DNA of 64,000 bases from Roseateles_C aquae (GCF_032337115.1 NZ_JAVXZY010000004.1:395083-459082); one strand, 5' to 3'. Numbered from the stretch's first letter, positions 37,309 to 46,184 are shown. Notes: generated by a model from the sequence alone, not told the origin. Numbers and translations: made by a program.

Positions 37309-38466
37309 TCAGGCATAGGTGCCCAGCTTGTTGATGACGCGGCCCAGGAACTGTTCGACTTCCTGACTTTGATCCAGAGTCTGCAGCACGGCGTCCATGT
37401 ACTGCTTGATGATGCCGCTGAGGTGTTCTTCCTGCACATGCGTCAAGCCCAGATGCAGAAAGCTGTTCTCGACATCGGCGGACAGGCTTTCAAACAGCTT
37501 GTGCACCTCTTGCGACTGCGCCTTGTTGCGTGCCGAGATGTCAGTCAGCGCATCGCGGGTCATGCCGACCAGATGACGGAAGTTGGCCAGGTCGCGGGTG
37601 GCCAGCTCGCTGTCCAGCGCCGCCACCCGGGTGACCGCGCCTTCCACCAGCAGCGCGATATTGTCGATCGCCCGACCCAGACGCTCCGATTCGGCGCGGT
37701 CCATCTCGGCCGGTCGCTGCAGCTGCAGGTCGCGCACGAAGAGCAGCACCGAACCGAAATGGAAGCTGGTGTGCGGCCCCAATGGGCGGATGCGAGCACC
37801 CTCGGTCTGGCTGTGCAGGTGCTCGAGGATGGAACTCTCCAAGGCCGTGCAACCGCCCTTGGCATTGATCAACAGCGCCTCGCCGCGGCCCTGGATGCGC
37901 ACGCAGCCCTCCAGGCCGAAGCGCTGCAGCGATTCAAACAAGGCCTGGGCCAGCGCCTTGTAGTCCGCGCAACCATTGAGCCGGCGCTGGAACTCCAGCA
38001 CCACACCGGCCTCGCCGACCATATCGGCGCTGGACAAGACCGCGCTCATCACCTCGTCAAGCTGGCCGCTGAGCTCGCGTTGGCGCGCCCGCTGTCCCAG
38101 CAGCCGCTCGAACTTGGCCAACAACTCGGCCACCTCGAAGGGCTTGGCAACATAGTCGTCGCCACCGGCCTCATAGCCGAGCAGGCGTTCCTCGATCGAA
38201 CTGTGCGCCGACAGAAACACCACCGACAGCTGTGCCCCGGCCTCGCTGGCGCGCAAGCGCCGGCAGACCTCGTAGCCATTGAGCTCAGGCATTTCGACAT
38301 CGAGCAGCACCAGATCAAAAGGCTGCTGCTCACACAGGGCCAGGGCCTCTGCGCCACTGGTCACGCTCTGCAACTCGTAGCTGTCCTCCAGACTCGCCGC
38401 GAGCATCTGCAAACTCAGCTCATCGTCATCAACCAACAAGACTCTCGACCGTTCGCCCATCTTCAT
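37309..38466 (-). CDS. Response regulator with a C-terminal domain of unknown type
   Basis: A 385-residue protein. The N-terminal REC domain is complete: VLLVDDDELSLQML, phospho-Asp in LVLLDVEMPELNGYE near residue 56, SAH and KPFE. The C-terminal 250 residues have no DNA-binding motif; they look like a GAF-like alpha/beta module (VRIQGRGEALLINAKGG, FGSVLLFVRDLQLQ) followed by a long helical tail. It precedes the hybrid kinase gene and is probably its partner, with a protein-protein or ligand output. Confidence 0.82.
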   Translation of the reverse strand: MKMGERSRVLLVDDDELSLQMLAASLEDSYELQSVTSGAEALALCEQQPFDLVLLDVEMPELNGYEVCRRLRASEAGAQLSVVFLSAHSSIEERLLGYEAGGDDYVAKPFEVAELLAKFERLLGQRARQRELSGQLDEVMSAVLSSADMVGEAGVVLEFQRRLNGCADYKALAQALFESLQRFGLEGCVRIQGRGEALLINAKGGCTALESSILEHLHSQTEGARIRPLGPHTSFHFGSVLLFVRDLQLQRPAEMDRAESERLGRAIDNIALLVEGAVTRVAALDSELATRDLANFRHLVGMTRDALTDISARNKAQSQEVHKLFESLSADVENSFLHLGLTHVQEEHLSGIIKQYMDAVLQTLDQSQEVEQFLGRVINKLGTYA

Positions 38467-38687
38467 GCCCTTTCTGGCAATGCGTGGTTTTCTCCCTCGG
38501 TCATCGCGCCTGTGCGCGCCGGCAGCGGACTCGCCCCTGCCGGAAACGCGCCGCTTGCATCTGTCTGTGTACTCGGCAATTCACCGCCCGGCTTGAGCGC
38601 CCGATTACCAGCTGTGCAAAAGGCACGGCAAACCCAGGTTAAGCGAAGCCGCCAGCGCGGGCAAGTCCTGACCCCGAGCAGTGTCGT

Positions 38688-39269
38688 TCAGAAGCCCAAG
38701 GCGCTGCCCGCGCCAAACAGCGTCAGCAGGCCCAGAGCGATGAAAATCAACGCCGCCACCGCATGCACCAGGCGGACTGGAATCCGGCTGGCCGCACGAC
38801 TGCCCACCAGCACCGCCGGCACATTGGCGATCATCATGCCCAGCGTGGTGCCGGCCACCACGGCATAGAAATCGCTGAAGCGCGCGGCCAGCGCCACGGT
38901 GGCGATCTGGGTCTTGTCCCCCATCTCGGCCAGGAAGAAGGCCACGATGGTGGTGCCCAGCACACCCAGCTTCAGGCCCTTGCCGCCCTCTTTCTCCTCA
39001 TCGATCTTGTCCGGCACCAGGGTCCACAAGCCCATCGCGACAAAGCCCAGGCCCAGCAGCCAGCGCAGCGTCGAGGGGCTCAGCTGCGAGGTGATCCAGG
39101 CCCCCAGGGCGCCGGCGAAGCCGTGGTTGACCACGGTGGCGATGAAAATGCCGAGGATGATGGGCAGTGGCTTGCGAAAGCGCGCGGCCAGCAAAAAGGC
39201 CAGCAACTGGGTCTTGTCGCCGATTTCGGCGAGGGCCACCAGGCCGGTAGAGACGAGAAAAGCTTCCAT
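38688..39269 (-). CDS. TMEM165/GDT1 (UPF0016) family protein, probable Mn2+ exporter
   Basis: A 193-residue membrane protein with two inverted repeats, each bearing the family motif: ALAEIGDKTQLLAF near the start and FLAEMGDKTQIATV in the middle, each followed by helices, with an acidic linker (DKIDEEKEGG) between. Bacterial GDT1 proteins export manganese. This reading is strongly supported by the yybP-ykoY riboswitch in its leader. ATG 39269 starts at the conserved EAFLVSTGLVALAEIG; an upstream start at 39311 would lie in the leader. Confidence 0.9.
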   Translation of the reverse strand: MEAFLVSTGLVALAEIGDKTQLLAFLLAARFRKPLPIILGIFIATVVNHGFAGALGAWITSQLSPSTLRWLLGLGFVAMGLWTLVPDKIDEEKEGGKGLKLGVLGTTIVAFFLAEMGDKTQIATVALAARFSDFYAVVAGTTLGMMIANVPAVLVGSRAASRIPVRLVHAVAALIFIALGLLTLFGAGSALGF

Positions 39270-39343
39270 GGCGAGAACTCCCCGGCCTGATTGCAATAAA
39301 CCGATGACCATGCGCCCGCCCGGCCGGTGCAGGGGGCGGCATG

Positions 39344-39460
39344 ATCAAAGGTCTTGCCAGGCTGGCGGGAATGCGATTCCCTGGGCTGCCCGTACCATGG
39401 CTCTCACGAACCAAGTCTGTTGACACGGGCCTGCGGCATGATGCGCAGCGGCTACTCCCC
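39344..39460 (-). promoter_or_regulatory. yybP-ykoY manganese riboswitch
   Basis: Read on the minus strand, the leader of the GDT1 gene contains the conserved elements of this class in order: GGGGAGTAGCC (complement of 39450-39460), GTCAACA (complement of 39418-39424) and GCAAGACCTTTGAT (complement of 39344-39357), about 117 nt in all. The class senses Mn2+ and turns on Mn exporters such as mntP and GDT1 genes. About 75 nt of expression platform lies between it and the ATG at 39269. The closing helix seems rich in G-U pairs. Confidence 0.9.
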
Positions 39461-39472
39461 AATGAAGCGGCC

Positions 39473-39478
39473 ATTGTA
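39473..39478 (-). promoter_or_regulatory. Probable -10 box for the riboswitch transcript
   Basis: On the minus strand TACAAT is found 12 nt before the riboswitch GGGGAGTAG, placing a transcription start just ahead of the aptamer. A poor -35 match (TCTTTG) lies 16 nt upstream. The -10 lies 25 nt before the divergent TfoX-like start. Confidence 0.5.
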
Positions 39479-39502
39479 AAGCTGCGACCCCGAACAAAGA
39501 CC

Positions 39503-39784
39503 ATGCGCCAGATCAAAGTCGAGAAAGCGGCAAGTTTCCGCGGCCTGGGGCCCAAAAGCCAGGCGCAGCTGGCGGGTCTGGGCATCAGCACGCCGGACCA
39601 GCTTGCCGCCGCAGACGTCTATGAGCTCTACGCCCGACTCAAGGCGGCCTGGCCCGGCGCCAGCCTCAATCTGCTTTATGCGCTGATCGGCGCTCAGGAA
39701 GACTGCGACTGGCGCGAGATTGCCCGCGAACGCCGCACCGAGATCCTGCTGCGGCTGGACGCGATGGGGCTGGCGCCGCGCTAG
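39503..39784 (+). CDS. TfoX C-terminal-domain-like protein
   Basis: A 93-residue protein matching only the C-terminal domain of TfoX: FRGLGPKSQAQLAGLGI near residue 12 (helix-hairpin-helix-like) and YELYARLKAAWPGASLNLLYALIGA. The N-terminal TfoX domain is absent, as in many stand-alone members. TfoX is a competence regulator, but these short proteins have no proven role. Its stop shares CTAG with the convergent ndh stop. Confidence 0.83.
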   Translation: MRQIKVEKAASFRGLGPKSQAQLAGLGISTPDQLAAADVYELYARLKAAWPGASLNLLYALIGAQEDCDWREIARERRTEILLRLDAMGLAPR

Positions 39785-41094
39785 TGCCGCTCTTCCCCTG
39801 ACACCGGTTCGACCACGATGCGCGCATAACGCTGGAAGCTCCAGTAGGCCCAGGCCCAGTCCATCAGCACGACCAGCCGGTTGCGAAAGCCGATCAGGAA
39901 ATAGATGTGCACGAAGAGCCAGAACAGCCAGGCCGGATAGCCTGAGAACTGCAGGCGCCCGAGATCGGCCACGGCGGCCTTGCGGCCTATGGTGGCCAAG
40001 GCGCCATAGTCGCGGTAACGAAATGGCAGCTCCGCCGCTGGCAAGACCTGACCCTTTAAGCGGCCGATGATCTGCCGCGCCACATGGCGGCCCATCTGCT
40101 TGGCCGCCGGGCTGACACCGGGCACCGGCCGACGCTCGCCGCGGTAATCCAGGCTGTGTGCCGCCGCCAGATCGCCAATCACAAACACCTCGGCATGGCC
40201 GGGAATGTTCAGCCCAGGCTCGACGATGACGCGCCCGGCGCGGTCCAGCGGCACGCCCAGCTGACGGCCCAAGGGGCTGGCCGCCACGCCGGCGGCCCAG
40301 ACCACGGTGCGTGCCGGCAGCCGCTCGCGCCGACCGGCCTGTTCGACGTCGACGCCCTCGGCATCGATGCCAACCACCTTGCAGCCGGTGCGCACCTGCA
40401 CGCCCAGCCCCTGCAGCTGGCGCTGCGCCTGCGCCGACAGTTCGGGTTTGAAGGCTTGCAAGACCCGATCCGAGCCTTCGAGCAAGAGCACCTGGGCAGC
40501 AGCCGGATCGATGCGGCGGAACTCATCGCGCAAGGTGTGGCGCGCAATCTCGGCCAGCGTGCCGGCCATCTCGACGCCGGTCGGTCCGGCGCCGATGACG
40601 ATGAAGTTCAGCCAGGGCTGGCGCGCCGCCTCATCGGCCAGCGTCTCGGCCCGCTCGAAGGCACTGAGCAGCCGGCCGCGCAGCTCGAAGGCATCGGCCA
40701 GCGTCTTCAATCCCGGCGCGTGAGCGGCCCAATCGTCGCGGCCAAAATAGCTATGCGTGGCGCCGCTGGCGACGATCAGGTAGTCGTATGGCAGGCGCTG
40801 GCCGTCGGCCAGTTCGATTTCGCGAGCCGCCGTCGCGATGCTGCTGACTTCCGCCATCAGCACGGTCAAGTTGCGCTGGCTGCGCAGCATGTGCCGGATC
40901 GGCGCGGCAATCGACGGTGCCGACAGGCCGGCCGTTGCCACCTGGTAGAGCAGGGGCTGGAACAGATGGTGGTTGCTGCGGTCGATCAAGGTGATGCGCA
41001 GCGCTGCCCTTGCCAGGCTGCGCGCCGCCTCCAAGCCGCCAAAACCGCAACCGATGATGATGAGGTGGGGCAGCGAAGGCGCAGATCCGGACAT
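39781..41094 (-). CDS. ndh: Type II NADH dehydrogenase (NDH-2)
   Basis: A 437-residue membrane-bound flavoprotein that passes electrons from NADH to quinone without proton pumping. Two dinucleotide-binding motifs are present, IIGCGFGGLEAARSL at residue 12 and VIGAGPTGVEMAGTL near 165, with a third, VIGDLAAA, near 305. The C-terminal hydrophobic/aromatic segment (WLFWLFVHIYFLIGFRNRL) is the usual membrane anchor of the family. The last bases overlap the end of the TfoX-like gene. Confidence 0.9.
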   Translation of the reverse strand: MSGSAPSLPHLIIIGCGFGGLEAARSLARAALRITLIDRSNHHLFQPLLYQVATAGLSAPSIAAPIRHMLRSQRNLTVLMAEVSSIATAAREIELADGQRLPYDYLIVASGATHSYFGRDDWAAHAPGLKTLADAFELRGRLLSAFERAETLADEAARQPWLNFIVIGAGPTGVEMAGTLAEIARHTLRDEFRRIDPAAAQVLLLEGSDRVLQAFKPELSAQAQRQLQGLGVQVRTGCKVVGIDAEGVDVEQAGRRERLPARTVVWAAGVAASPLGRQLGVPLDRAGRVIVEPGLNIPGHAEVFVIGDLAAAHSLDYRGERRPVPGVSPAAKQMGRHVARQIIGRLKGQVLPAAELPFRYRDYGALATIGRKAAVADLGRLQFSGYPAWLFWLFVHIYFLIGFRNRLVVLMDWAWAYWSFQRYARIVVEPVSGEERH

Positions 41095-41230
41095 GGGGGT
41101 TCCGGCCCGTCGACCGGGCCGCCGTGGTCAGTACGGACATGCATTCTGCGCGCGGCCGGCGCCTCGATGATCAAGTCCGCCATGCCGCATCGGCATGGAT
41201 AGGCCGTGCATCGGCAATGGCGAGTGCCGC

Positions 41231-41761
41231 TCAGTCGGCCAGCCACTTCTCCATGAACAGGCTGAACGGAGCCGCCCGATGGCGGCCGAACGGTGGCCGC
41301 GGCACGAAACCCATGCGTTCACACAGATGAATCGCCGGCCGCTGACGCAGTCCGGCCTCCAGACGCATGCAGCGCTGGCCGGCGCGCAAGGCCTCGCGCT
41401 CCAGCGCCTGCAGCAGCTGCTTGGCCAGGCCGTGACCGCGCGCCGCCGGCTCGATCATCAGCCGCTGCAGCTCCGCCTGTTCGGGCGAAAGCACGATGGC
41501 CGCGCAGCCCTGCACCTGCTTGAAGGCATTTCGCACCACCATGAAGCGCACCTCGGGCCGTAGCAGGCGGCTGAGCGCCGTCGGCCGGCCGCCAGTCGAC
41601 GGGTAAAGCGCAGCCTGGTAGGCGTCCAGGGCGGCGATCAGCGCTTGCACGTCGGCCTGGTCGGGGCGCTCGAGGGCCACGCTGTAAGGCGGGTGAGCGC
41701 AATCAGCCAGCAGCGGAGCGACAGAGGGGTCCAGCCTTGTGGGCTTGATGGACGTAGTCAT
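41231..41761 (-). CDS. GNAT-family N-acetyltransferase
   Basis: A 176-residue acyltransferase with a GNAT fold. The acetyl-CoA binding loop is RLMIEPAARGHGLAKQLLQAL (split here as RLMIEPAARG and HGLAKQLLQ), near residues 105-125, and a late RPAIHLCERMGFVPRPPF follows. Substrate unknown. ATG 41761 is preferred; the upstream frame gives no family sequence. It is transcribed away from the divergent patatin-type gene. Confidence 0.82.
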   Translation of the reverse strand: MTTSIKPTRLDPSVAPLLADCAHPPYSVALERPDQADVQALIAALDAYQAALYPSTGGRPTALSRLLRPEVRFMVVRNAFKQVQGCAAIVLSPEQAELQRLMIEPAARGHGLAKQLLQALEREALRAGQRCMRLEAGLRQRPAIHLCERMGFVPRPPFGRHRAAPFSLFMEKWLAD

Positions 41762-41935
41762 GCGAGGGACAAAGCAAACGCCATGCCATTGCCGGCAGTG
41801 CCGCATGACTTTTGACAGGGTGCCATTCGACATCGCCACCTGGCTTGGCCACAATGCGGCGCCTTGGGCAGTACCCCCGCGCTCTGCGCTCCTGGCTGCC
41901 GCACACCCGGCTGGCCATCGTTACCCCTCTCCGCC

Positions 41936-44158
41936 ATGCCCCTCTCCCCGCTGCGTCGCCTCGCCCTTCACACCCTGCTCGGCAGCCTGTGTCTGGGTGC
42001 CTGCCTGCCCGCTCGGGCCGCCGAGCCGGCGCCGCGGCCTAGGATCGCTCTGGTACTTTCTGGCGGCGGCGCGCGTGGCCTGGCCCATATCGGTGTGCTG
42101 AGGGTGCTGCAACGGCTGCAGGTGCCGGTCGACATGGTCGTCGGCACCAGCATGGGGGCCGTCGTCGGTGGCGCCTATGCCGCGGGCCGCAGCGTCGATG
42201 AGCTGGAGTCGCTGGTCCGCGAGGCCGACTGGAACAGCATCCTGGCCGACCGACCGCCGCGGCCGGACCTGAGCTTCCGTCGCCGTGAGGACGATCAGCT
42301 GCTGCCCTCGCGTGTCGAGTTTGGCCTGAGCCTGCAGGGCGTGCTGCTACCCACCGCGGCGGCTGGCAATAGCGCGCTGGAATTCACGCTGAACAAGCTG
42401 CCGCCGGGCCGCCGCGCCGATACGCCGGTCGATCGCCTGCCGCTGCCCTTCCAGGCGGTGGCTACCGATCTGGTCGGCGGCCAGATGGTGGTGCTCAAGC
42501 AGACGCCGCTGCAGCAGACCATGCGCGCCTCGATGGCGGTGCCGGCGCTGTTCTCACCGGTGCGCGTCGAGCAGCGCCTGCTGGTTGATGGTGCGCTGGT
42601 GCGCAATCTGGCCGTTGACGTGGCCCGCGCGATGGGCGCCGAGCTGATCATTGCCGTCAACGTCGGCTCACCGCTGCTGGACGAGCAGCAGATCCAGAGC
42701 GCGCTCAGCGTCACCGACCAGATGGTGCGCATCCTGACCAACCAGAACGTCGAGCGCTCGCTGGCCGAACTGAAGCCGCAGGACATCCTGATCACGCCGG
42801 AGATGCCCGGCATAGGCCTGACCGATTTCAGCCGGGCTGCCAGTGCCGTCGAGGCCGGCCGCATCGCCGCTGAAGCGCTGCAACCGCGGCTCGCCGCACT
42901 GGCGCTGCCGACGCCCGACTATGAGCGACTCGAAGCCGCCCGCCTCGACCGACCGGCGATCAGCGCTGCTGCGCTACCGCTGGGCGAGCTGCGCATCACC
43001 GGTACCCAGCGCAGCAACGCCGAAGCGCTGCGTGCCGAACTCGATCTGAAGGCGGGCGAGCCGCTCAGCCATGCCGAGCTGCAGCAGGCCAGCGCCCAGC
43101 TCTACGGCCGGGGTGAATTCGAGCGCATCGACGTGCAGGTGCGCGATGGCGAAGGCCAGCGCGTTGTCGAGATGAAGGTGACCGAGGCCGCCTGGACAAA
43201 CAGCCGGCTGCGCTTGGGCTTCGAGGTGGCCAGCGATTTCAGCTCGCAAACCGCCTACACGCTCAGCGGCATGCACACGCTGAGCTGGCTGAACGCCTGG
43301 GGCGCCGAGCTGCGCACCAGCGCCAAACTGGGCTTCACCCGCCAGCTGGATACGGCCTGGATGCAACCGCTGGGCCCGGGCTCGGCCTGGTACGTCGAGC
43401 CCTCGATCAACTACCTCGGCGCCGATCTGGGCGCCGGCATCGAAGGCACCAAGATCCGCAGCCGCGGCACGACGCTGGCCCTCGGCCGCCGCCTGGGCAA
43501 CTGGGGCGACCTGCAGATCTCGACCGCCAACAAGCGTACCGACGTGGTCACCAAGGGTTTTGCCAGCCCCTTCAATGAACGCACCGACAAGATCCGCCTG
43601 CGCGTCGACACGCTGGATGCGCCGGCCTTTCCCAGCAGCGGCCATCTGGTCGACGCCTGGCGCAGCCGCATCCGCAGCAATGGCAGCGACGCCCGGGCCT
43701 ACGAGCTCAAACTGATGCGCGCCTTCCGCTTCGGCGACTGGGCCGGCCATGCCTATGCCGAAGGGGTGGGGGCCGTCGACAGCGCCCCGACCTACAACAG
43801 CACCGTGCTCGGCGGTTTCCTGCGCTTGTCGGGCTCCGGCGAATCCTCGCGCGCTGCGGTGCAAGCGCACCGCTTCGGGCGCTTGGTCGTCGCCCGCCAG
43901 TTCGGCCAGATGCCGCTGGGCCTGGGGGGCGCCGTCCGCGTCGGCTTCTCCGCCGAGGCGGCTCGCGAGCTGCCGCTTTATGACCCCGAAGACCTGCGCT
44001 ACCGGCTTGGCCTGCTGCCGATTCCCCAGCCCTTGGTGCGCTACGCGGCCAGCGGCTTCCTGGCCATCGACACCCGCTTCGGCCCGGTCTACCTGGCCGC
44101 CGGCGGCACCCGCAAAGGCGGCAGTGCCGTCTATTTCTTCATCGGCCCGGTGTGGTGA
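41936..44158 (+). CDS. Patatin-like phospholipase with POTRA and outer-membrane barrel (PlpD-like)
   Basis: A 740-residue probable type Vd autotransporter. After a signal peptide ending LPARAAE come the patatin motifs GGGARG (residues 43-48), nucleophile Ser72 in GTSMGA, and the Asp of LVDGALVRN near 219. A POTRA-like domain (LGELRITGTQRSNAEALRAE) follows, and then a long beta-barrel that ends with FFIGPVW, an aromatic C-terminus typical of outer-membrane proteins. Such proteins place or release a lipase at the cell surface. Length and layout match the PlpD group. ATG 41936 starts the signal peptide. Confidence 0.88.
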   Translation: MPLSPLRRLALHTLLGSLCLGACLPARAAEPAPRPRIALVLSGGGARGLAHIGVLRVLQRLQVPVDMVVGTSMGAVVGGAYAAGRSVDELESLVREADWNSILADRPPRPDLSFRRREDDQLLPSRVEFGLSLQGVLLPTAAAGNSALEFTLNKLPPGRRADTPVDRLPLPFQAVATDLVGGQMVVLKQTPLQQTMRASMAVPALFSPVRVEQRLLVDGALVRNLAVDVARAMGAELIIAVNVGSPLLDEQQIQSALSVTDQMVRILTNQNVERSLAELKPQDILITPEMPGIGLTDFSRAASAVEAGRIAAEALQPRLAALALPTPDYERLEAARLDRPAISAAALPLGELRITGTQRSNAEALRAELDLKAGEPLSHAELQQASAQLYGRGEFERIDVQVRDGEGQRVVEMKVTEAAWTNSRLRLGFEVASDFSSQTAYTLSGMHTLSWLNAWGAELRTSAKLGFTRQLDTAWMQPLGPGSAWYVEPSINYLGADLGAGIEGTKIRSRGTTLALGRRLGNWGDLQISTANKRTDVVTKGFASPFNERTDKIRLRVDTLDAPAFPSSGHLVDAWRSRIRSNGSDARAYELKLMRAFRFGDWAGHAYAEGVGAVDSAPTYNSTVLGGFLRLSGSGESSRAAVQAHRFGRLVVARQFGQMPLGLGGAVRVGFSAEAARELPLYDPEDLRYRLGLLPIPQPLVRYAASGFLAIDTRFGPVYLAAGGTRKGGSAVYFFIGPVW

Positions 44159-44339
44159 AGCGATCCTGGGTAGCGGCTCGTGCTACCCGGAGGTGCGAGG
44201 GGCGCCACTGCTGCGATCTGTGGGTGGCGCCGATGCCGGCAGCGCGGCAGACTGCGCAGCGACACGAGCCAGACCAGCGCCGCACCACCCCGGCCTGACG
44301 CGATTCTCTGAATCTACAAATACCCGCCCAGCAAACACC

Positions 44340-45188
44340 ATGAGATCCTTTCCTGCGCTTGCGACCCTGCTGAGCCTGCTCGGCACCACCTTGCTCAGCG
44401 CCTGCGGTGGCGGCGCGACCAGCGGCTTGCAACCGCCGCCGCCAGAGGGCCCGACCACGCTGAGCGCCGACAACATGCTTGACGCCACCGGCGTCGCCTA
44501 CGTCGCCGACAACCAAAGCTACTACGACTACGAGGTCTTGATGCAATCGCTGGACAGCCTGCGCACCCTGCTCAAGGCAAGTGGCAGCGCCGCCTGCCCC
44601 GGCGGGGGATCGGTCACGCTGGATTGGCAGGGCGAGGTCTGGCGCTACACCGCGCAGAACTGCAAACTGCCGCTGCTGACGCTGGGATCGGGCAGCATCA
44701 GCATAGATAGCAGCCAGCGTGCCAGCGCCGGCAGCAAGCTCAGCCTGAAGGACCTGGTGCTGCCGGGCTTCTATGCCGATGCGCCGCAGCTTGTCTACAA
44801 CGCTCAGTACCAGATCGAGCTGCCCATCGCCGACGTCGAGGGCAAATCGCTGAGCGGCGCGATGAGCGTCAGCAATGGCGCTGCGACGCGCTATTACGAG
44901 AACATCACTCACAGCCGGCGGCCCGCCGACGCCAGCTACCAACGCCGCGAACTGAACATCCGTTCGCCGCGCTTCCCTTATCCGCTGAAGCTGACCGTCA
45001 TCGAGACCGCGCAGTCCAATGGGCGCAGCTTCGTCGTCAGCGCTGAAGATGGCTCGACCTTGACGGTCACCGAGCTCGGCACATCCCGCCAGCTCGAGCT
45101 GCGCAGCGCCAAAAGCGTCGTGCCGCTGGCCATCCGAACAATCAGCGCGGCCGAACTGGCCGCAGCCCGCTCGCGCGCCAGGCAGTAG
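44340..45188 (+). CDS. Lipoprotein of unknown function, paralogue 1
   Basis: A 282-residue predicted lipoprotein with lipobox LSAC (Cys22) and a Gly/Pro-rich spacer. No known family is recognised. It shares its layout with the next gene: a CPGGGSV...WQG segment near 86, a central beta-rich region, ELNIRSPRFPYPLKLT near 209, AEDGSTLTV near 237 and ISAAELAAA at the end. The two are probably an old tandem duplication. ATG 44340 begins the signal peptide; the longer upstream frame overlaps the patatin-type gene. Confidence 0.72.
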   Translation: MRSFPALATLLSLLGTTLLSACGGGATSGLQPPPPEGPTTLSADNMLDATGVAYVADNQSYYDYEVLMQSLDSLRTLLKASGSAACPGGGSVTLDWQGEVWRYTAQNCKLPLLTLGSGSISIDSSQRASAGSKLSLKDLVLPGFYADAPQLVYNAQYQIELPIADVEGKSLSGAMSVSNGAATRYYENITHSRRPADASYQRRELNIRSPRFPYPLKLTVIETAQSNGRSFVVSAEDGSTLTVTELGTSRQLELRSAKSVVPLAIRTISAAELAAARSRARQ

Positions 45189-45246
45189 CCCGTCGCCGCG
45201 GCCGCCGCACTACCTGCCGGTCAGCCCCCTTCCCCCACGCAATCCA

Positions 45247-45262
45247 GGCGACCGCGGTCGCC
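45247..45262. promoter_or_regulatory. 16-bp perfect palindrome upstream of the second lipoprotein gene
   Basis: GGCGACCGCGGTCGCC is fully self-complementary and is not followed by a T-run, so a binding site is more likely than a terminator. Its core GACCGCGGTC also occurs at 22106-22115. It lies 77 nt before the ATG at 45339. Confidence 0.35.
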
Positions 45263-45338
45263 GGATGTTCATCGCCCGAGCATCAGGCGTGGTCGTGCTC
45301 GTCCCAAAATTTTTCATCAACTCCGATCAGTCAACACC

Positions 45339-46178
45339 ATGAACGCATCCACCACTTCATCGTCAATCGCCGCCCTCGGCTCCTTGCTCGCCACCGTGCT
45401 CGCGCTCAGCGCTTGCGGCGGTGGCGGCTCCAGCACGCCGCCAACGCCACCGCTGAACGACTACCAGATCAACAGCAGCAATCTGCTTGACGTCTTCGTC
45501 GTCGCCGCCAAGAACCGGGATGAGGCAATGTCCATCGAACGCATCTGGCAAATCGCCGCCGTGCAGCTGCTGACGGGCGACGTCGGCACGGGCAAGCACA
45601 CCTGCCCTGGCGGCGGCACCTTCGACTACCAGGGCAACGCCAGCGAGAGCACGCTGAACTTCGACAAATGCACCGTCGGCGACAGCCAGTATGTTTCCGG
45701 CACGCTCGGCTACAAGAGCTACGCCGGCAATAGCATGGATTTCGACACCAAGGCCACCGCACTGCAGGTCAGCGGTGCCGGCACGCTGGGCAATGCCAGC
45801 TACAGCGGCAACATCAGCCAGCGCAGCACCGGCTCGAACAGCTACACGATCAGTGGCAGCTACAGCAGCACCGTCAAGGGCAAGACTGAGACGATCAGTC
45901 TGAACTCCAGCTATGAGATCAGCGGCTTGTCGACGACATTGAAGCGATCGGAGCTCAGTATCGCGAGCCCGCGGTTGGCCGGCGCGTTGAAGCTCAGCGG
46001 GCAAAGCCAGGCCCCCGCCGAACTCAGCGCCAGCAGCGCGGACGGCTCGACCGTCATCTCTACGACAAACGCCAACGGCGTTGAGCTGAGCCTCTTCAAC
46101 AGCATTGGCGGCAAGGCCTCGCTGACCCGGCAAGTCAGCGCCGCTGAACTGCTCGAAGCCCTGCAGCGCCTGTACTGA
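45339..46178 (+). CDS. Lipoprotein of unknown function, paralogue 2
   Basis: A 279-residue predicted lipoprotein with lipobox LSAC (Cys26) and a Gly/Ser/Pro spacer. It parallels the preceding lipoprotein in order and spacing: CPGGGTFDYQG, a beta-rich middle with many Ser/Thr/Tyr, ELSIASPRLAGALKLS, SADGSTVIST and a final VSAAELLEAL. No function can be assigned. An A/T-rich AAAATTTTT stretch lies 22-30 nt upstream and may be part of its promoter. The stop is 6 nt from the convergent oxygenase gene. Confidence 0.72.
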   Translation: MNASTTSSSIAALGSLLATVLALSACGGGGSSTPPTPPLNDYQINSSNLLDVFVVAAKNRDEAMSIERIWQIAAVQLLTGDVGTGKHTCPGGGTFDYQGNASESTLNFDKCTVGDSQYVSGTLGYKSYAGNSMDFDTKATALQVSGAGTLGNASYSGNISQRSTGSNSYTISGSYSSTVKGKTETISLNSSYEISGLSTTLKRSELSIASPRLAGALKLSGQSQAPAELSASSADGSTVISTTNANGVELSLFNSIGGKASLTRQVSAAELLEALQRLY

Positions 46179-46184
46179 CGCGCC

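Noticed and set aside
34608..37334. Antisense open frame of 908 codons across the hybrid histidine kinase gene
   Set aside because: The minus strand has complete kinase, receiver and HPt motifs; this frame is compositionally biased shadow sequence without any domain.
43749..44339. Upstream extension of the first lipoprotein gene into the patatin-type gene
   Set aside because: The lipobox signal peptide starts at 44340; the extension lies out of frame within the end of the patatin-type gene and codes for shadow sequence.
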